Source: Aphelenchoides besseyi | Lineage: Eukaryota > Nematoda > Chromadorea > Rhabditida > Aphelenchoididae | DNA: 64,000 bases | Assembly (NCBI GenBank): GCA_024699855.1 | Contig: JAMPIQ010000002.1 | Span: 15,004,001 to 15,068,000, forward strand | Direction: 5' to 3' | Part shown: one piece after another, positions 1 to 17,900 of the stretch | Layout: each line of letters starts with the position of its first letter | Position numbering within the stretch: the first letter of the stretch is position 1 | Program-made: the position numbers and the translations under genes | The notes under the pieces: generated by a model | Database searches by the model: none | What the model saw: the letters and a program-made list of their open reading frames with translations, nothing else | What the model was told of the DNA's origin: nothing

Positions 1-6197
<6,197 letters not shown>

Positions 6198-7426
6198 GGT
6201 CATCTCGACGGGGTTTCAATGCGAACCGAGAGTTTAGAAGGTCGAACTAATCGCGTCAAAACTGTCCATTAAGTGCTCAAGAAGTAAAATAACTGATCCA
6301 TTCCACAACTGTTGACTGAAAACACCCGACTGAATGGAATCGAAGCGAGGAGCACAGAGACAAGAGAAACTCGACTTTCCAAGTCGAAGAGATTTTCTTC
6401 GAAAACAAATTTAATAAAAAATTGTGAGATAACCGTTGGCCAAAAGAGAAAGTGCGCGAAAATGTCCGACCAAGAAGTCGTGATGTCGAGTGAGTTTGGC
6501 GTTCTAATCGACTCGAAGAGCAACCAGATCGTTTCGACCACTAAACAGCGTTTTTGTTGGAATGTTTTTATGGTGGAAACCGTTGAGTGAAAGTTTGTCG
6601 ATGAGCGAAAGAATCTCCGCAATTGACATTGAGCGACTCGGACGTTAACACGAAAAATGTTTCGCGCACTTTTTCGTATCATCGACCCCAAAACTTATCC
6701 TCGTTGTAATCGCCGGGCTTCGGATTTCGGTTTTAGAAGTTGCAAGCTCTCGAATTCTTCGGAAACATTCCACTGCTGAGCTCGTAGGTCCGAAGTTTCT
6801 GAAGTGGAAATGAACAGCGGCCAAGTGAATGGTCGTGGTGTTGTTGTCAGGCCGTGGAGAGCAATTGCTTGCGCTCGTCCGACGTTTCCGACAACTCAAA
6901 TGAAAACAAAGTCGACGGCGAACTTTGAAACAAATTGGTTCACCGACGACGTTTAATCCTATGGACTCATTAATTTCTTGGGCTAAACTTCAAATCCATG
7001 ACGTTGTTTGCGAGACTGTCAGATTACTCAACAAACCCGATGGTTGGCTAACGACGAAGGAAACCGCAAATGGCGAACTGGGTGTTAAATTTCACGATTA
7101 AACGAATGATACGAAATATAAGGAAAGTTGTGCAACGGCTACTTTTCGAGTTTTAAGCGCAAAAACGAGAATACAACACAAGGTATTAAGGTGAATGGTT
7201 GCGGTCGATTGGCTGCGAGAACTCGGAAACAACGTTGAATGTGGCAGATTCAAAGTCTAAACATCGCCATTGAGTTTACAGAACCTACTATCGCTATTCA
7301 AAGTGGAAAACTTGGACCTCAAAGCCAATCTTTGGGATTCAAGAGTGAACTTGATATCTATATTCCAGCATATAAACATACGTTTTTATATACAACTGAA
7401 CAAAAAAATACAAGTTTTTATCGAAT
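6198..7426. other. intergenic region upstream of the HEATR5 gene
   Basis: No convincing gene. Overlapping open frames on both strands at 6.27-6.90 kb have no recognisable motif and no consistent splice structure. The stretch probably holds the HEATR5 promoter and 5' leader. Confidence 0.4.
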
Positions 7427-8088
7427 TTAACTTCTTGACTGACGGCAGTGAGTCGAATGTGCGCCGTAAATGATTCCACCACGATGATCGTCTTTGCGCT
7501 GTACACTGTAAATTAAACTCGTGATCTTTAACTTACATCAGTCGGATAGTTCGCATAATAAACAAGTTTCTTTTCGATAGGCTTCTTTTGTTCGTAGATC
7601 TTCGATTCGACGGATTTGATGGTCAAACGATCTTCAAACTTATCGACCATTTCAACGACCAGATCAATGAATTTGAAAGCACACATGAGCACGTTATCTT
7701 CACCAAATTTGACCACATGATTTTCTATATTGTTCGCTAGCATTTCGATTTGTTCTTCGCCGTTGAGTTCATCCGGCACTTCACTAGGTGATCCCGCGGA
7801 GGTGCAACTTTTCGAGATGCCAGTCAAACGAACACCATTGGAAATAGGATCCAACTTGAGTTGCAAGTAGGCCATCGATTTGACTGGGCTCATAACACGC
7901 AACGAATTGTTGGTCTTTAGTTTGCAGCCACTAGTCGAAGAATCGAACTTTTTGACTTTAACTTCTTTTTCGATTCCCGACGTTCTTGGGTCGACCGACA
8001 ATTGAGCAGAGAAAAAAATGAAGAATGTTAGCCTCAGAGATTTTTGCCATCGAACAGGATCAATGAACAGATTTAAGTAACTTTGCAC
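7427..8088 (-). CDS. unrecognised protein, two exons
   Basis: The open frame from 8088 to about 7539 codes for some 180 residues and ends in a good donor (GTAAGT) after ...YYANYPTD. Splicing to one of two nearby acceptors (around 7500) adds a short second exon. The acceptor that gives RKDDHRGGIIYGAHSTHC before a stop at 7427 looks the more protein-like; the other gives a basic, tryptophan-containing tail. The body is mixed alpha-type with an acidic helical stretch (EQIEMLANNIENHVVKFGED) and a run of lysine and glutamate near the end. The hydrophobic stretch near the first methionine may be intronic, so the true start may be the methionine before MSPVKSMAYLQLKLDP. I do not recognise the family. 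Confidence 0.4.
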
Positions 8089-8411
8089 TTTTGTTGATCG
8101 GTTTACTACTCAACGTTTTGCATAACATAAAATTTGCATGTAACGTAAAGTTATTCAAACTGAATATGCAAATTTTTTGGATCAACTCTTCTACACCAAA
8201 CGAAAATCAGTTAGTTTTCACTCTTGGCAGCAGAAGAGACGGTTGCTGAATTTGTCTGATTTGAAGGTGAGTTTCGGTGGTTCAAGCTGCTTCTGAACTC
8301 TTCGAACAGCTCACTGATTTCAGAGAACGGTGGAAACCTCTGCTGAGAAGTTTGTCAGCTCAGATTTGATCCACCCTTCGATCGGCTGTGATTTCTGCTT
8401 TCGACTTTTGG

Positions 8412-8882
8412 ATGTCGAAACCGGTGGCCACTGACGACAACAGTGACAGCAAAAAGAACGACAACAATGACGGAAAGAACATGAGACCCGTGTGTTTGCT
8501 TCAATTTGATTCAACTTCTTTGTAGGGAATGATCGTAACAAGTCCGAAACATGCGTGTGTCATCATCAAGCTGTTGACCGAAGAAGACTTTGGAGTCGTG
8601 AGTTTCACACTCTCTTGTAATACTTTCAATGCGTTTCAGGCTAACGATCAAACGGACGAGAACAAAGAATACATATTAAAGATGTCGGAACGAAACCACT
8701 CAAAATTGAGAATGGAAGTTACAATTCTCAAGCTGGTCGTCGAAATCCAACATCTCACCGACGTGTATCGATCGAGGAAAAAAGGAGAAATAGTTTTTCT
8801 TGGTCATGAATTTGGTCAGACAGTCGCTAAACGATCAAATCACATTGTCTCAATGGTCATCGGAATCGGAACTACAATCTAA
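8412..8882 (+). CDS. unrecognised small gene
   Basis: The last two exons read as one open frame to a stop at 8882. A 42-base GT..AG intron (about 8599-8640) can be removed without changing frame. An upstream ATG at 8412 (MSKPVATDDNSDSKKNDNND) could join through a roughly 40-base intron ending at TTTGTAG near 8526. An AATAAA signal lies near 8959. The predicted product is about 110 residues, basic, with short helices and no signal peptide. No family is recognised. It is divergently oriented to the preceding minus-strand gene, so the two may share a promoter. Confidence 0.3.
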
Positions 8883-9039
8883 TATCTGGAAGCAGTCGAA
8901 GATCTTCACAAACTGATTCATCCATCAAGTCCGTCAATTATGGAGTGTAAAATACATTGAAATAAACTAATCCGTTAATTACAAGTTTTTTTCGTTGTAA
9001 AATTTTATGGTTACGGGAGTTATCGAACAAATGTGGGCG

Positions 9040-11590
9040 TTAACGTAAGATGTTGGTTTCGATCATCATGAGAGCATTTTTGATTTTAATCAATTTGCGC
9101 TCCATCTTCACGTTGACATCATCTTCGAGGGCTGAAAAGATTTTTTACGCAAAAAGCTTTTGGTTCGATTACCTCTCTCCGCAGCAGCAATTGCTTGACG
9201 ACTAAAGAAAAGTTTTTGGAGTTCTCAACTGTAATTGAAATACCTCAATTGGACCGTTGACTTGTCTGCATAGCAACTTTCCAGCATGATAGTTGAGAGC
9301 TTGTGCAATATGGTCAACAAACTCTTATCATTGGCCGGCAAGCATTGACGAGCTTGTTCGAGAAGTGAGGTGTAAATCAGAACACTTGCACGATACCAAT
9401 TCGTTTGCATTGTTCGATCTAAATCTCATGTGACGATCGTAATATCTTCACCGACCTGAACACACCCGAGCACCATACCAAAACGACTCGGCCTTCATGA
9501 TCAAGAACGCCAGTTGTGTGTAGAGATCTTCGATTACAACACAACGTTCAAGAAGCTCCTAAAACAATTGCGAAGTTGAATTCACGAAATCTGAGTATCT
9601 ACTTGATATTTCTTGTAACAAGTCGTGAGTTCGGTTTTCAGCTCTTTTTTCCGTCTTCCTTCATGCGCTTCTTGAGTTAAACGATACAAATGGCGTTCCT
9701 TGGGCAAAACATATCGACAGTGCGAATTCTTTAACAGGAACAGCTCGGGCCATTCTAAACACGTGTGTTAGTCAGATGTAATTTCGTAAATATTTCTTGT
9801 CGATTCGAAAATCACGCTGTTCGATCATTGAGCAAACAAAACGTTCGAAGCCCATGGTTACATAGAAACTTCTGGACCGTTGGACTTTGTTTTGCGTATA
9901 CGTGTGTCATTGTAGTTTGTTGCTACGAACCGCCCACTTGCATTTTAGATAACAGAAATGGATTTCGAAGTTTCTAGTACGTGGTTTGATGTTCGTGATC
10001 GCAATGGACAATCGAGAGTATAAAAGGTCGCGTGCATTGCTTCAATTTCAACTTTCGATTTGTCAATTCAATTGGTTTTCACTCTAATTCGAGATGCAGT
10101 TCACTTGTCCAACTTGCGGTAATGGAAGTTGCAAATGTGGTAGCAATTGCGGCAAAGGAAATTGCTGTTCGACCAATGGCTGCTGTCAAAACGGTAAGTA
10201 GTGTGTTTCGCCAAACTCATTCACGTTTATGTTTTAGGAGGCTGCAACTGCAACTGAAAAGCTATGGAGAAGTTCGAAACTCTCGCTACGAAAAACAATC
10301 TTCTAACCCATGTTGCTTATATAATCCTGTTAATAAATTCATTGTAAACATGTTGGATCACTAATTGAAAGTTAACTGACCTAACGGAATCTTTTTGGCG
10401 ACTTTTCGTTGAACAATTTGAAGCAAATCAGCTTCTGATCGAATGGAATCTCGAGTATCGTCGTTTGATTTTACCGTCGAATGAGCGGCAGGTTTCGTTT
10501 TTACTGGACTTGATCCCAAATTAGTCAGCCAAGGAGGGTAATTGTGTTGATGATCGGAGAGCGCAAGTTCGTTCATTGAGCTACTCGACGACTTCGAATC
10601 AATGGACAGACGACCCTTCATTTGTGGAGTGCGATGTGAAGACGAAGTGTCGACGGCTTGTGGAAACGGCAGATCGTGAGTTGGAATAAATCCCGACTGC
10701 TTCGATTGTCCCGCCGATTGAGTCAATTGACGGCGCGCTGAACGAGTCGACAATCCGAATTGTGTTGCCGTTGGAGATGAATCGTTCATCTCTTTTTTCT
10801 CAATGGTCAACAGATTTTCGATTTTAATCGTTGCGTTCTGAAAGAAACTCGGAGATGAAAACCAAATCGACTTTGCGATGGGATCTTAAATTTGAGAAGC
10901 AGCTTAAGAGTTTCAAGCGAATCGTCTTTCAACTGTGAACCTACCTTTTGACCATCAGTCACTTCGAACATTCGCTCCCAATAGTGTTGCAATGGTATCT
11001 CGCTTTCTTGCACGTCTTTAAAGTCGAAAGTCTTCTCGTGGTCGATTTTGAAGTTGGATTGAAGAAAAAGTTCGATCACCGGCAAGACTTGCGAATCGCT
11101 CTGAAGGCACGGAATTCAAAGTAGCACAATGTTTGACTAACCTGCAAAATTCGTTTGAGCTCCATGATTGGATCATGACTTTTAGGTAGCGATTGATTGG
11201 ACGGCGGATCGGCGGGAATCGGTTGATGATGAGGCGAAATCTGTGGGCTCTTCGGTTTCGACCTCATTGTAGGACTGATTGGCGTTGGTAACGGTACTGA
11301 AATTTGCTGGACATGAAATTTCAACACTAAGAACTTTAAAGTAGTTGACAGAAAAGAACGCAATGCTTTCCAATAGTGAACAGTTCGAATGTGTGGGATG
11401 CTTACATCGATGGTAACGCTTGACCAGCGATGTCCATGCGCTTGCACGCTATGGATTCTGACTGTTGCGTTTTTTGCTCCAAATGAAAGCGAACACACAC
11501 ACCTGCACGAGATCCATCGGAGGTTTTTATTCTCAACTGTCGATTGAGCGGACAGTTGGATCGGTTTTCAATTTCACTGCGACTGACCAT
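9040..11590 (-). CDS. AF4/FMR2 (AFF) family-like protein, C-terminal homology domain (tentative)
   Basis: Spliced exons from about 11582 to the stop at 9040 give a Ser/Pro-rich middle (FPQAVDTSS, RLSIDSKSSSSSM) and an alpha-helical C-terminal domain. Motifs include IVQRKVAKKIPLEWPELF, ERHLYRLTQEAHEGRRKK, NWYRASVLIYTSLLEQAR, then LLTILHKLSTIML and SRQAIAAAERALEDD. These align in order with the C-terminal homology domain of AFF proteins (helices around ADHYLQEAKKLKHNA, MYSETVDLIKYTMKL and KYSKTL). AFF proteins scaffold the super elongation complex. The 626-base intron from 10380 to 9755 keeps phase (GTCAGT donor, TTTAG acceptor) and encloses the metallothionein gene on the other strand. The ATG at 11590 could be the start, but the exon may instead continue from the exons at 13.6-14.6 kb. 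The assignment is from remembered motifs, not a search; a ULK-type C-terminus was considered. Confidence 0.4.
10019..10027 (+). promoter_or_regulatory. TATA box of the metallothionein gene
   Basis: The sequence TATAAAAGG lies 67 bases upstream of the metallothionein ATG. It is a near-perfect TATA box, rare among the other genes here, and suits a strongly inducible gene. Confidence 0.75.
10030..10036 (-). promoter_or_regulatory. possible metal response element core
   Basis: The minus strand reads TGCACGC, which fits the MRE core TGCRCNC bound by MTF-1 in other animals. It lies just downstream of the TATA box, which is unusual, and a 7-base match can occur by chance. Confidence 0.3.
10094..10257 (+). 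CDS. metallothionein, 39 residues
   Basis: Two exons (10094-10193 and 10238-10257) separated by a 44-base GT..AG intron encode a 39-residue peptide with 11 cysteines. They occur in CxxC, CxC, CC and CNC clusters (TCPTC, CKC, NCC, GCC, CNC), with small residues and lysine between them and no aromatic residue except one Phe near the start. This is the pattern of a metallothionein, a cytosolic thiolate protein that binds Zn, Cu or Cd. The number of cysteines suggests a single metal cluster of about four divalent ions. A TATA box precedes it and AATAAA follows at 10332. The gene lies inside an intron of the opposite-strand AFF-like gene. It is too short to be found by a simple length filter. Confidence 0.85.
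10332..10337 (+). terminator. polyadenylation signal of the metallothionein gene
   Basis: AATAAA lies 75 bases after the metallothionein stop codon and before the donor of the enclosing opposite-strand intron. Confidence 0.6.
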
Positions 11591-12047
11591 TCGATACCCA
11601 CGTTTGTGTTATTTTGGGAAGAATTTTAATCGAAAACCCGCAATGAAACTTTGTGCTATTGGTTTTCAAGGTTCACTTCCAACGGAAGTATTTATCAGAT
11701 TGTTTGTGTGAAAAGAACAGTCTCAAGGTCATTGAAAAGTAATCAAATTACTTAGAAAGTTGTTGTCAAGCAACGAGAATGAATGGTTAGCATATTGGTC
11801 GATTCTAAACTCTCCACTTCGATAATTGCAAATAATCAAGAATGCAATGGCAGGTGTCCTTTACATCACATAATCCAATTGTAATAAGTTGGTAAATGCC
11901 AAAACGGACGAACAACGTGAATTCCTAATGCGCAAAAGAGCTGGAAATCGGCCCACAAAAAATTGTCGTGTTTAGTTTCTTCATCGACTCTACACACTTC
12001 TTACCGTTTCCTCGTTGGTCTTTGTGGCAGTCGGTGCGTTCGCTCGT

Positions 12048-13306
12048 ATGTCTTTGAAGAAGTTTGTCAGCATTAGTGATACAAAACCCAACTTGACCGG
12101 TGTATCAGTTCATATGGAACCGCCATTGATTTACTACAAAATAATCGAACTGCCCGTACTACTATTGGGATTCGCATGTTCGTTTGTTTTTGTATTGGTC
12201 ATGTATAGAGCGAGATGTTTCCATCAAGTGAGTTACAGTTGAATACGAAGAGTTATAATCGATTAAGAATCTACGCATTATACTTATTTCTTATGCACTA
12301 TCACTATTGGGTTTATGCACATCACGACTGATGATCATAAGTCCGCTACTTTTGGACTACGGTTTTGGTTTGTTTGTTGACAACGAACCGTTGTGTCGTT
12401 CTGGAAAGACGCTCCACGACTTCACAGCTTTCATGCTCGGCACTTTCCTTCTGCCGTTGCTTATCGAACGAACGATTGCAACAGTGAATGCTCGAATCTA
12501 CGAGCTCTGCACAAAATCGTCGATTGGAATGTTGCTCTTGGGAATTCAAGTTCGTGTTTCATCTCATCAATGATCTTTAAAGTGTTTTAGGTAACAGCAG
12601 GAATCGCCATGGTCTATATGAATCAAACATACGCAGTGGACACTTCGGCGCTGCGTCCATGTCTTCGCGAATACGTCAATAAATACGTTTTTATTGTCGT
12701 TATTGTTTTTGTTATCATAATCAATTCTTCTGGTATTTTCGTAAGTTCTATTCTTTTTATCTTTGAACGAACATTCTCGTTTCAGTTCGTCTGGTTGTTG
12801 CTGTACGTAAACAAGCGAAGATACATGACTCAAATTTCACCATTGGGCGAACGCTATCAATTATGCGAAAACATAAGAAGTATGAAAATGCTGTTTCCGA
12901 TCGCCGCTGCATATCTAACAATCATCATAGTTGCCAGCTCGTTGCTTCTCGTACAATTCATAATCATACCCGCATTGAAGAGTCGTGACATCATTGCGAG
13001 AAGCAGTAAGTGCATTCGCTTCAACGATCAGTTCTCTCGGTTTTAGCTCCCGCTCCCGCGTTGGCTTTCGATCTGATGGTCGCCTTTCAGACGATCATAA
13101 TTCCTTTCGTCGCTTTTCATTGGCATCGAGTTCTGCGGCTTCTTGCCTTGAACATCGTATATCGACAACAGAATCGAGTCGGCTACATTGTGGATAACAA
13201 AAACGAGCATAAGATCGTCGGTTTGAATGGCGAATCGTTGGTGGCGTTGAGCAGTAGTGAAGAAACGCAAATTTACTTTAACGAACTGGCAAAAATGTGG
13301 TCCTAA
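12048..13306 (+). CDS. serpentine chemoreceptor, nematode Sra/Sre-like 7TM GPCR
   Basis: Five exons (12048-12227, 12268-12549, 12591-12740, 12786-13005, 13047-13306) join in frame to 363 residues with about seven hydrophobic segments. The first is LPVLLLGFACSFVFVLVMY; another is IVVIVFVIIINSSGIFF. The loop motif SPLGERYQLCENIRSMKMLF matches the LS-x-RYQL-x-EN signature of nematode Sra/Srab/Sre receptors, and the tail LALNIVYRQQNRVGYIV is typical too. These receptors sit in ciliated sensory neurons and detect chemicals. All introns are 38-45 bases. The start at 12048 is the first in-frame ATG. The gene lies between the two AFF-like exon blocks of the other strand and may be nested in their intron. 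Confidence 0.8.
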
Positions 13307-13590
13307 CAAGGAAGCCAAATCGTCTATTAGATTGTACATTTGATTGCGATATACGACTTTTGAACTTTTTTGTTAATGTAACGCCAACTTTCGCAATGAA
13401 CAAAAACAAACTCATTTCAGTTGTCAAATTCTTACAGTAAGTTTTCATGAGTACAAAGTCTCTGACGTATACTCCATCAAAACAGAGCTTTTACTTGAAT
13501 AACAAGCAATTCAAGTGAAAAAATCGAAATGCAGACCTTTCAATTGGACCGGTGTTTTCGAAGAGTAATTGGAAGAGCTAATTGTAAATT

Positions 13591-14588
13591 TTAAGTTGTG
13601 AAATGAAACTGACCGTTAAATTTTGATGACTGTTCTTGTAGCTTCTGAAAGCGCGACTTCAATTCTGCAATCATGCTTTGATGTTGTTGATGTTCAACTG
13701 TCGGTGAGTGGTCGTTTTCATTCATTCCAAAGAACTTGTGACGTTTTTGCGGACTTCGTAATTCAAATTCATCGTCAGATTTTTGCAAATTCTGTGCAGA
13801 TGAAATCGGTGATCTATTGGCCGGATGTTCGTGATTGTTGAGACATTGTTGCAAGTCATTGAGTACTTCCGGAAAATTGAAAATATCTTGGGCTCTTGAC
13901 TGTGGTCGAGAGATTGTTGGCATACTTGTAGAAGACCGTTGTAGCAAATTTGGAGACCTAATGTTTGGCGATTTCCGTTCGCCACTTGGCCATCGATGTG
14001 TATGCGCAGACGTCGGAGTTGTTGGCTCATTTGTTGTGTACTGAGCTAGCGGTTCGTAGGGCCAAGATGGTTGACGAGCTAGTGTATTCAATTGAGAAGA
14101 ACGAAAAGCCTCCGACGATTTCTGATTAGTTTCAAACTCCGGAGCAGAAGATGGCGACTTGATGTTACAGAGAGATGAAGCGTTCGATTCAAAATGAGTT
14201 TGTGGATTTGGATCCGAGTAGCCACTTTCCGGCGAGATCAAATGAACTTCTCTTGTCTCACATCTTAATTGAGTGTTCATAAGTTTGTAGCGTCACTTTC
14301 ACTACCTTTCAAATTGATCTCGACCAAAAAGAAACAAACTCGGTTGCTGAGGTCTTGGTCCATATTCGCGGATACATTCCTTAAAATTTCTCTGATATTC
14401 ACTGCGATTCAAGGCTCCCGGTGACGAAAAGCCGTGCTGCGGAGCCGATTGAACACTAACATTGTGCTCATTAGTCTAAACAGAACATTTAAACAAGTTA
14501 CTTTTAACAATCAATTTACTGGAATATGAAATGGCACCGAATTGTGTCGTGGCCGATTAGACTTTAAGTGTGACTGTTGATAATCCAT
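13591..14588 (-). CDS. disordered Ser/Pro/Asn-rich protein, possible N-terminal part of the AFF-like gene
   Basis: The ATG at 14588 begins MDYQQSHLKSNRPRHNSVPF. Two short introns follow, and a long exon is open to a stop at 13591. The protein is low-complexity and polar, with many SP sites (SPSSAPEFE, KSPNIRSPNLL, ELRSPQKRHKFFG), and ends in a helical stretch (SMIAELKSRFQKLQEQSSKF). Such composition is usual for AFF-type transcription scaffolds but is not diagnostic. A donor-like GTCAGT at 13613 allows splicing through a 28-base exon (13577-13550) into the exon beginning at 11582 with phase kept, which would make one gene of 14588-9040. Without that splice the frame stops at 13591. Confidence 0.45.
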
Positions 14589-14600
14589 GAGTATTGGAAA

Positions 14601-14918
14601 GATCGTCAATATTCCTGTTAGCTGGGGAACAAACGAGTGGGCAAGATTGAGGACAAACTCGACAAGTTGCTTTCATCGTGTTTAAATCGTGGAGTCATCA
14701 CAAGAAACGTAAAAAAAGTCGTGTTGTTTGATGGCAAACATCATAAAACGCCTCAACAGTTTGCGATCACCCACTTTCGCTCAATGGGACAAATCGAAAT
14801 GGTCAACGACAAAGAAGATGACAACCTAAATTTGATCGAATGTGTTAGGGGCCATTTAGGGACATTGCCTGAAGATAAACTCTTTGCGACTCAAGCAATA
14901 AATTCACTGTACCCTTGA
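14601..14918 (+). CDS. small unrecognised open frame
   Basis: An open frame follows an acceptor-like CTGTTAG and reads to a stop at 14918 (about 95 residues, ...KIEDKLDKLLSSCLNRG...). It has no ATG near its start and would need an upstream exon that would overlap the divergent minus-strand gene. It may be chance. Confidence 0.2.
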
Positions 14919-17900
14919 AAGCCAACGACATTTGTGTTTCGTTGCGTCTTCTGCTTTCATAGCAACGGGAGCAATATCTCGTCTATCTTCAGTATTACGA
15001 GTAACGAAGTGAATGATCCGAGTTGCTGTCACAAACTTTATTATTAAAATAGCACATGCGATTGTTGGATTTATTGAAAAGAATTACGAGAAGACATGCA
15101 GTAAACATGAGGAATCAGACGAAGAGAAACCATGAGAGTATTTAGAATGGAAGAAGTTTGGCCAAACCCAAAAATGAAATCAACACAAGCAAACGACTGT
15201 AAGCCAAATGTCCATAGAAAGGGGAAACAACGATTGTTTACGAACACAAACACGAAAAGAACGAATCTTAAGAAGAGACCTAAGAAAAGATTAAGAGTGC
15301 AATTGGATGAGGACAAAACAAGGTTCTTGCGGATTTTCACGCACACTATCCTCATAAGCTTCCACCACGAACGGGCTTTTTGAAGAAGATGAGTTCGAAC
15401 GAAAAGATTGAAATCAACGAGAGGATGATGTTCGGAGACAAATCGGATTTCGAGGCTTAACGTTCCGAGAAGATCGCAATTTAGCTTTGGAGGAGTTGGT
15501 TAGATGGCGTAAGCGATCTTCGTTAGATGGCGGTGATTGTAGCGGGTTTTTCGATTCTCTTACAAATGATTAGAAACAAAGCAATTTACGGATCTTTAAA
15601 TTTAAAAAGCAACACTGGGATGTTTCGTTTTGCGTTTGGAATTAAAGGAATCGGAAAGCAAAAACAATGCAAACGAATCAAAAGTTACGGTTCTAGTGAT
15701 TATAATGGATTCGACATTAAGGTTTGACATTGCTACGAAGAGAAAAGTTCCGAAACGCGAAGAGTTTCGAAAAACAACGGTCAGCCCGCATCCGCGATTC
15801 GATGTCGATGGACGATGTTCAGTGGACGACTCGGTTGTTTTCGACTGCATGGCAGTGGTAGAAGCTGGATCTTGGGTTTGATGTATAAAATGTGTTAACG
15901 AGCAAAAAAGAATAGACACTACGAGATGCAAACTATCGACTATGAGCTACACGAAGAGTTCTCGCACTTGACAAGCGAGTTGCAAACTAACTGCTCCTCA
16001 GAATCCGGAACGTTTGTTTGTCCCGTTCGCATGTCAAGTACGAGAGTGGAAACAAGTAGATGGGCTCATTGGCGGAAGAATTCTTTCAATTTCACACGTG
16101 CCAAATGTCTTCATGAGAGAAATGTCAGTCGAGAGAACGACGTGAGATTATGCGAATAACTTTAAACCAAAAACAAAACAATATGGTCCGAGAAAACGCA
16201 GGGCCGCTCAGTTGACAGTTGGCCGTCGACGACCGTACGGCAATCGACGACCAGTTGATTGCTTGACCCGTTTGCAGCGGTCAATTGAGCGGCCGGAAAT
16301 CGGGGGAGTGGAGTCGAAAGTTTGATATAAAAAGAGATAAAGAGGATTAAGCAAATGGTTTTCAATCGACAACGAAACCGGTGATTTGAACTGCGATTTT
16401 GAATCGTGACCTTTGGAAGAAAAACAACAACTCCGACTACGCGATTGGAGTATCGATGTAGTCGGTGCAAAACAAAACAGGGAAATCAACTCGGAAAGAA
16501 TTCGGTGAAAGACGTTGGACAAAAAATTCGGTTACTGAAGAGAAGTTCTGAAGACCGCGGAGATGCGGTAAGAGCACGGTAGTTTGAGGTCAAGTTTGAA
16601 GCATAAACGTTTTGAGAAACAATCGAATTTCAATTGAGCACCACGATTTAAACATGAACATGATTCCAAAATGGAAGAGTTGGATTTTCGGTTACGAGAT
16701 TACGAAACGAGAGAGAATGAAGGTCGAACCATGCGCATTGATTCTGTGAACAAAAGTTAAGTTTGGTGGAGAGAGAGATTGAAATTTGAAGTTTTAAGAT
16801 TGGAAATTAAGAACGAAGACACGCTTCCAGATTAATCCTGAGAGTCGGGAAATTGAGGAGATAAAATTCTATGAGATTACTGGAAACACGTGATGAACAA
16901 ACGTGTTTTTCGACGAAACATCAGAGGTACTTTGCATTTCGGCTCATGACCATAACTGTTGAATTTTCGAGATGTCAAGTTGATTAACGCGAGTTCCATG
17001 CCAACATACGAAATCGAATGATAATGCGCAACAAAAACATTGAGATCTTAACACAATCCAAGTCTTAGTCTGTCGAATCAATAAACAGTCATTGGAAATG
17101 AACGTTCCTTCAGTCGTTCGTTTGAGGGTCGTTTCTGTAAATCTGTTTGTGAAGCTCGCTCATTCCAACCTATCACTCACTATTAACAACCGGCGAAAAG
17201 CCTTAGAATTCGATAACCAAATCAATCAACGTTTCCGAACAGACTGCTCCTTCGAATTTGGTTCTTTTGATTCCGATGAATGGAACCCAACCCAAGTGAT
17301 CTGTAATCATTGAACTGTTAATTGACGAATAATAGCTGGCATTGTTCGAAGCACGCACGATTAAAACAATAATCAAGAAGAGATCGGAACTGAAGTTATA
17401 GAGCGTAGAGTTAAGTAAAATCGTTTAACAAACTCGAATCAAAACAACAACCTCAATGACCAACATTTCCTATGAGCAAAACCGTTTGACTCATCGAAAT
17501 GAGAGAGAATATGGGTCAAATTTCGGTGACTCACTTTCTTTTACCATTTTAGTCAACACCAATCACGTTGGAGACATGAGTCAATTTCAAATTTCACGCA
17601 ACAACTTTCCGAACTAAAGAGGCAATCACTCATCCTTTGAACGTGGAATGTTCGTTTCGGTTCGCTGCCTCAGGAAAACATCTTCAGGCACGAAAAAACA
17701 GCTTTCCAACCTCGATGCTGACTCATGCGAAGGTGTTCGAGACCAAAAACAAACAAACGATGCACATTTCTGTGAGGGTAACAAACTCAACTACGAAAGC
17801 CAACCGAAAGGCGGCTGTATAATTAGATGAAATGTAAACAAATTAAACACCAAAAGTTTCCACTCGAATTCCTCGAGTTCACAAGAAACTTGAGATCGCC

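Noticed and set aside
6269..6691. 140-codon minus frame upstream of HEATR5
   Set aside because: No motif, overlapping open frame on the plus strand, and no splice connection to the HEATR5 start.
9040..9754. Reading the helical C-terminus as that of a ULK/UNC-51 kinase
   Set aside because: A loose similarity to the ULK C-terminus exists, but no kinase domain is found upstream, and the AFF helices align in better order.
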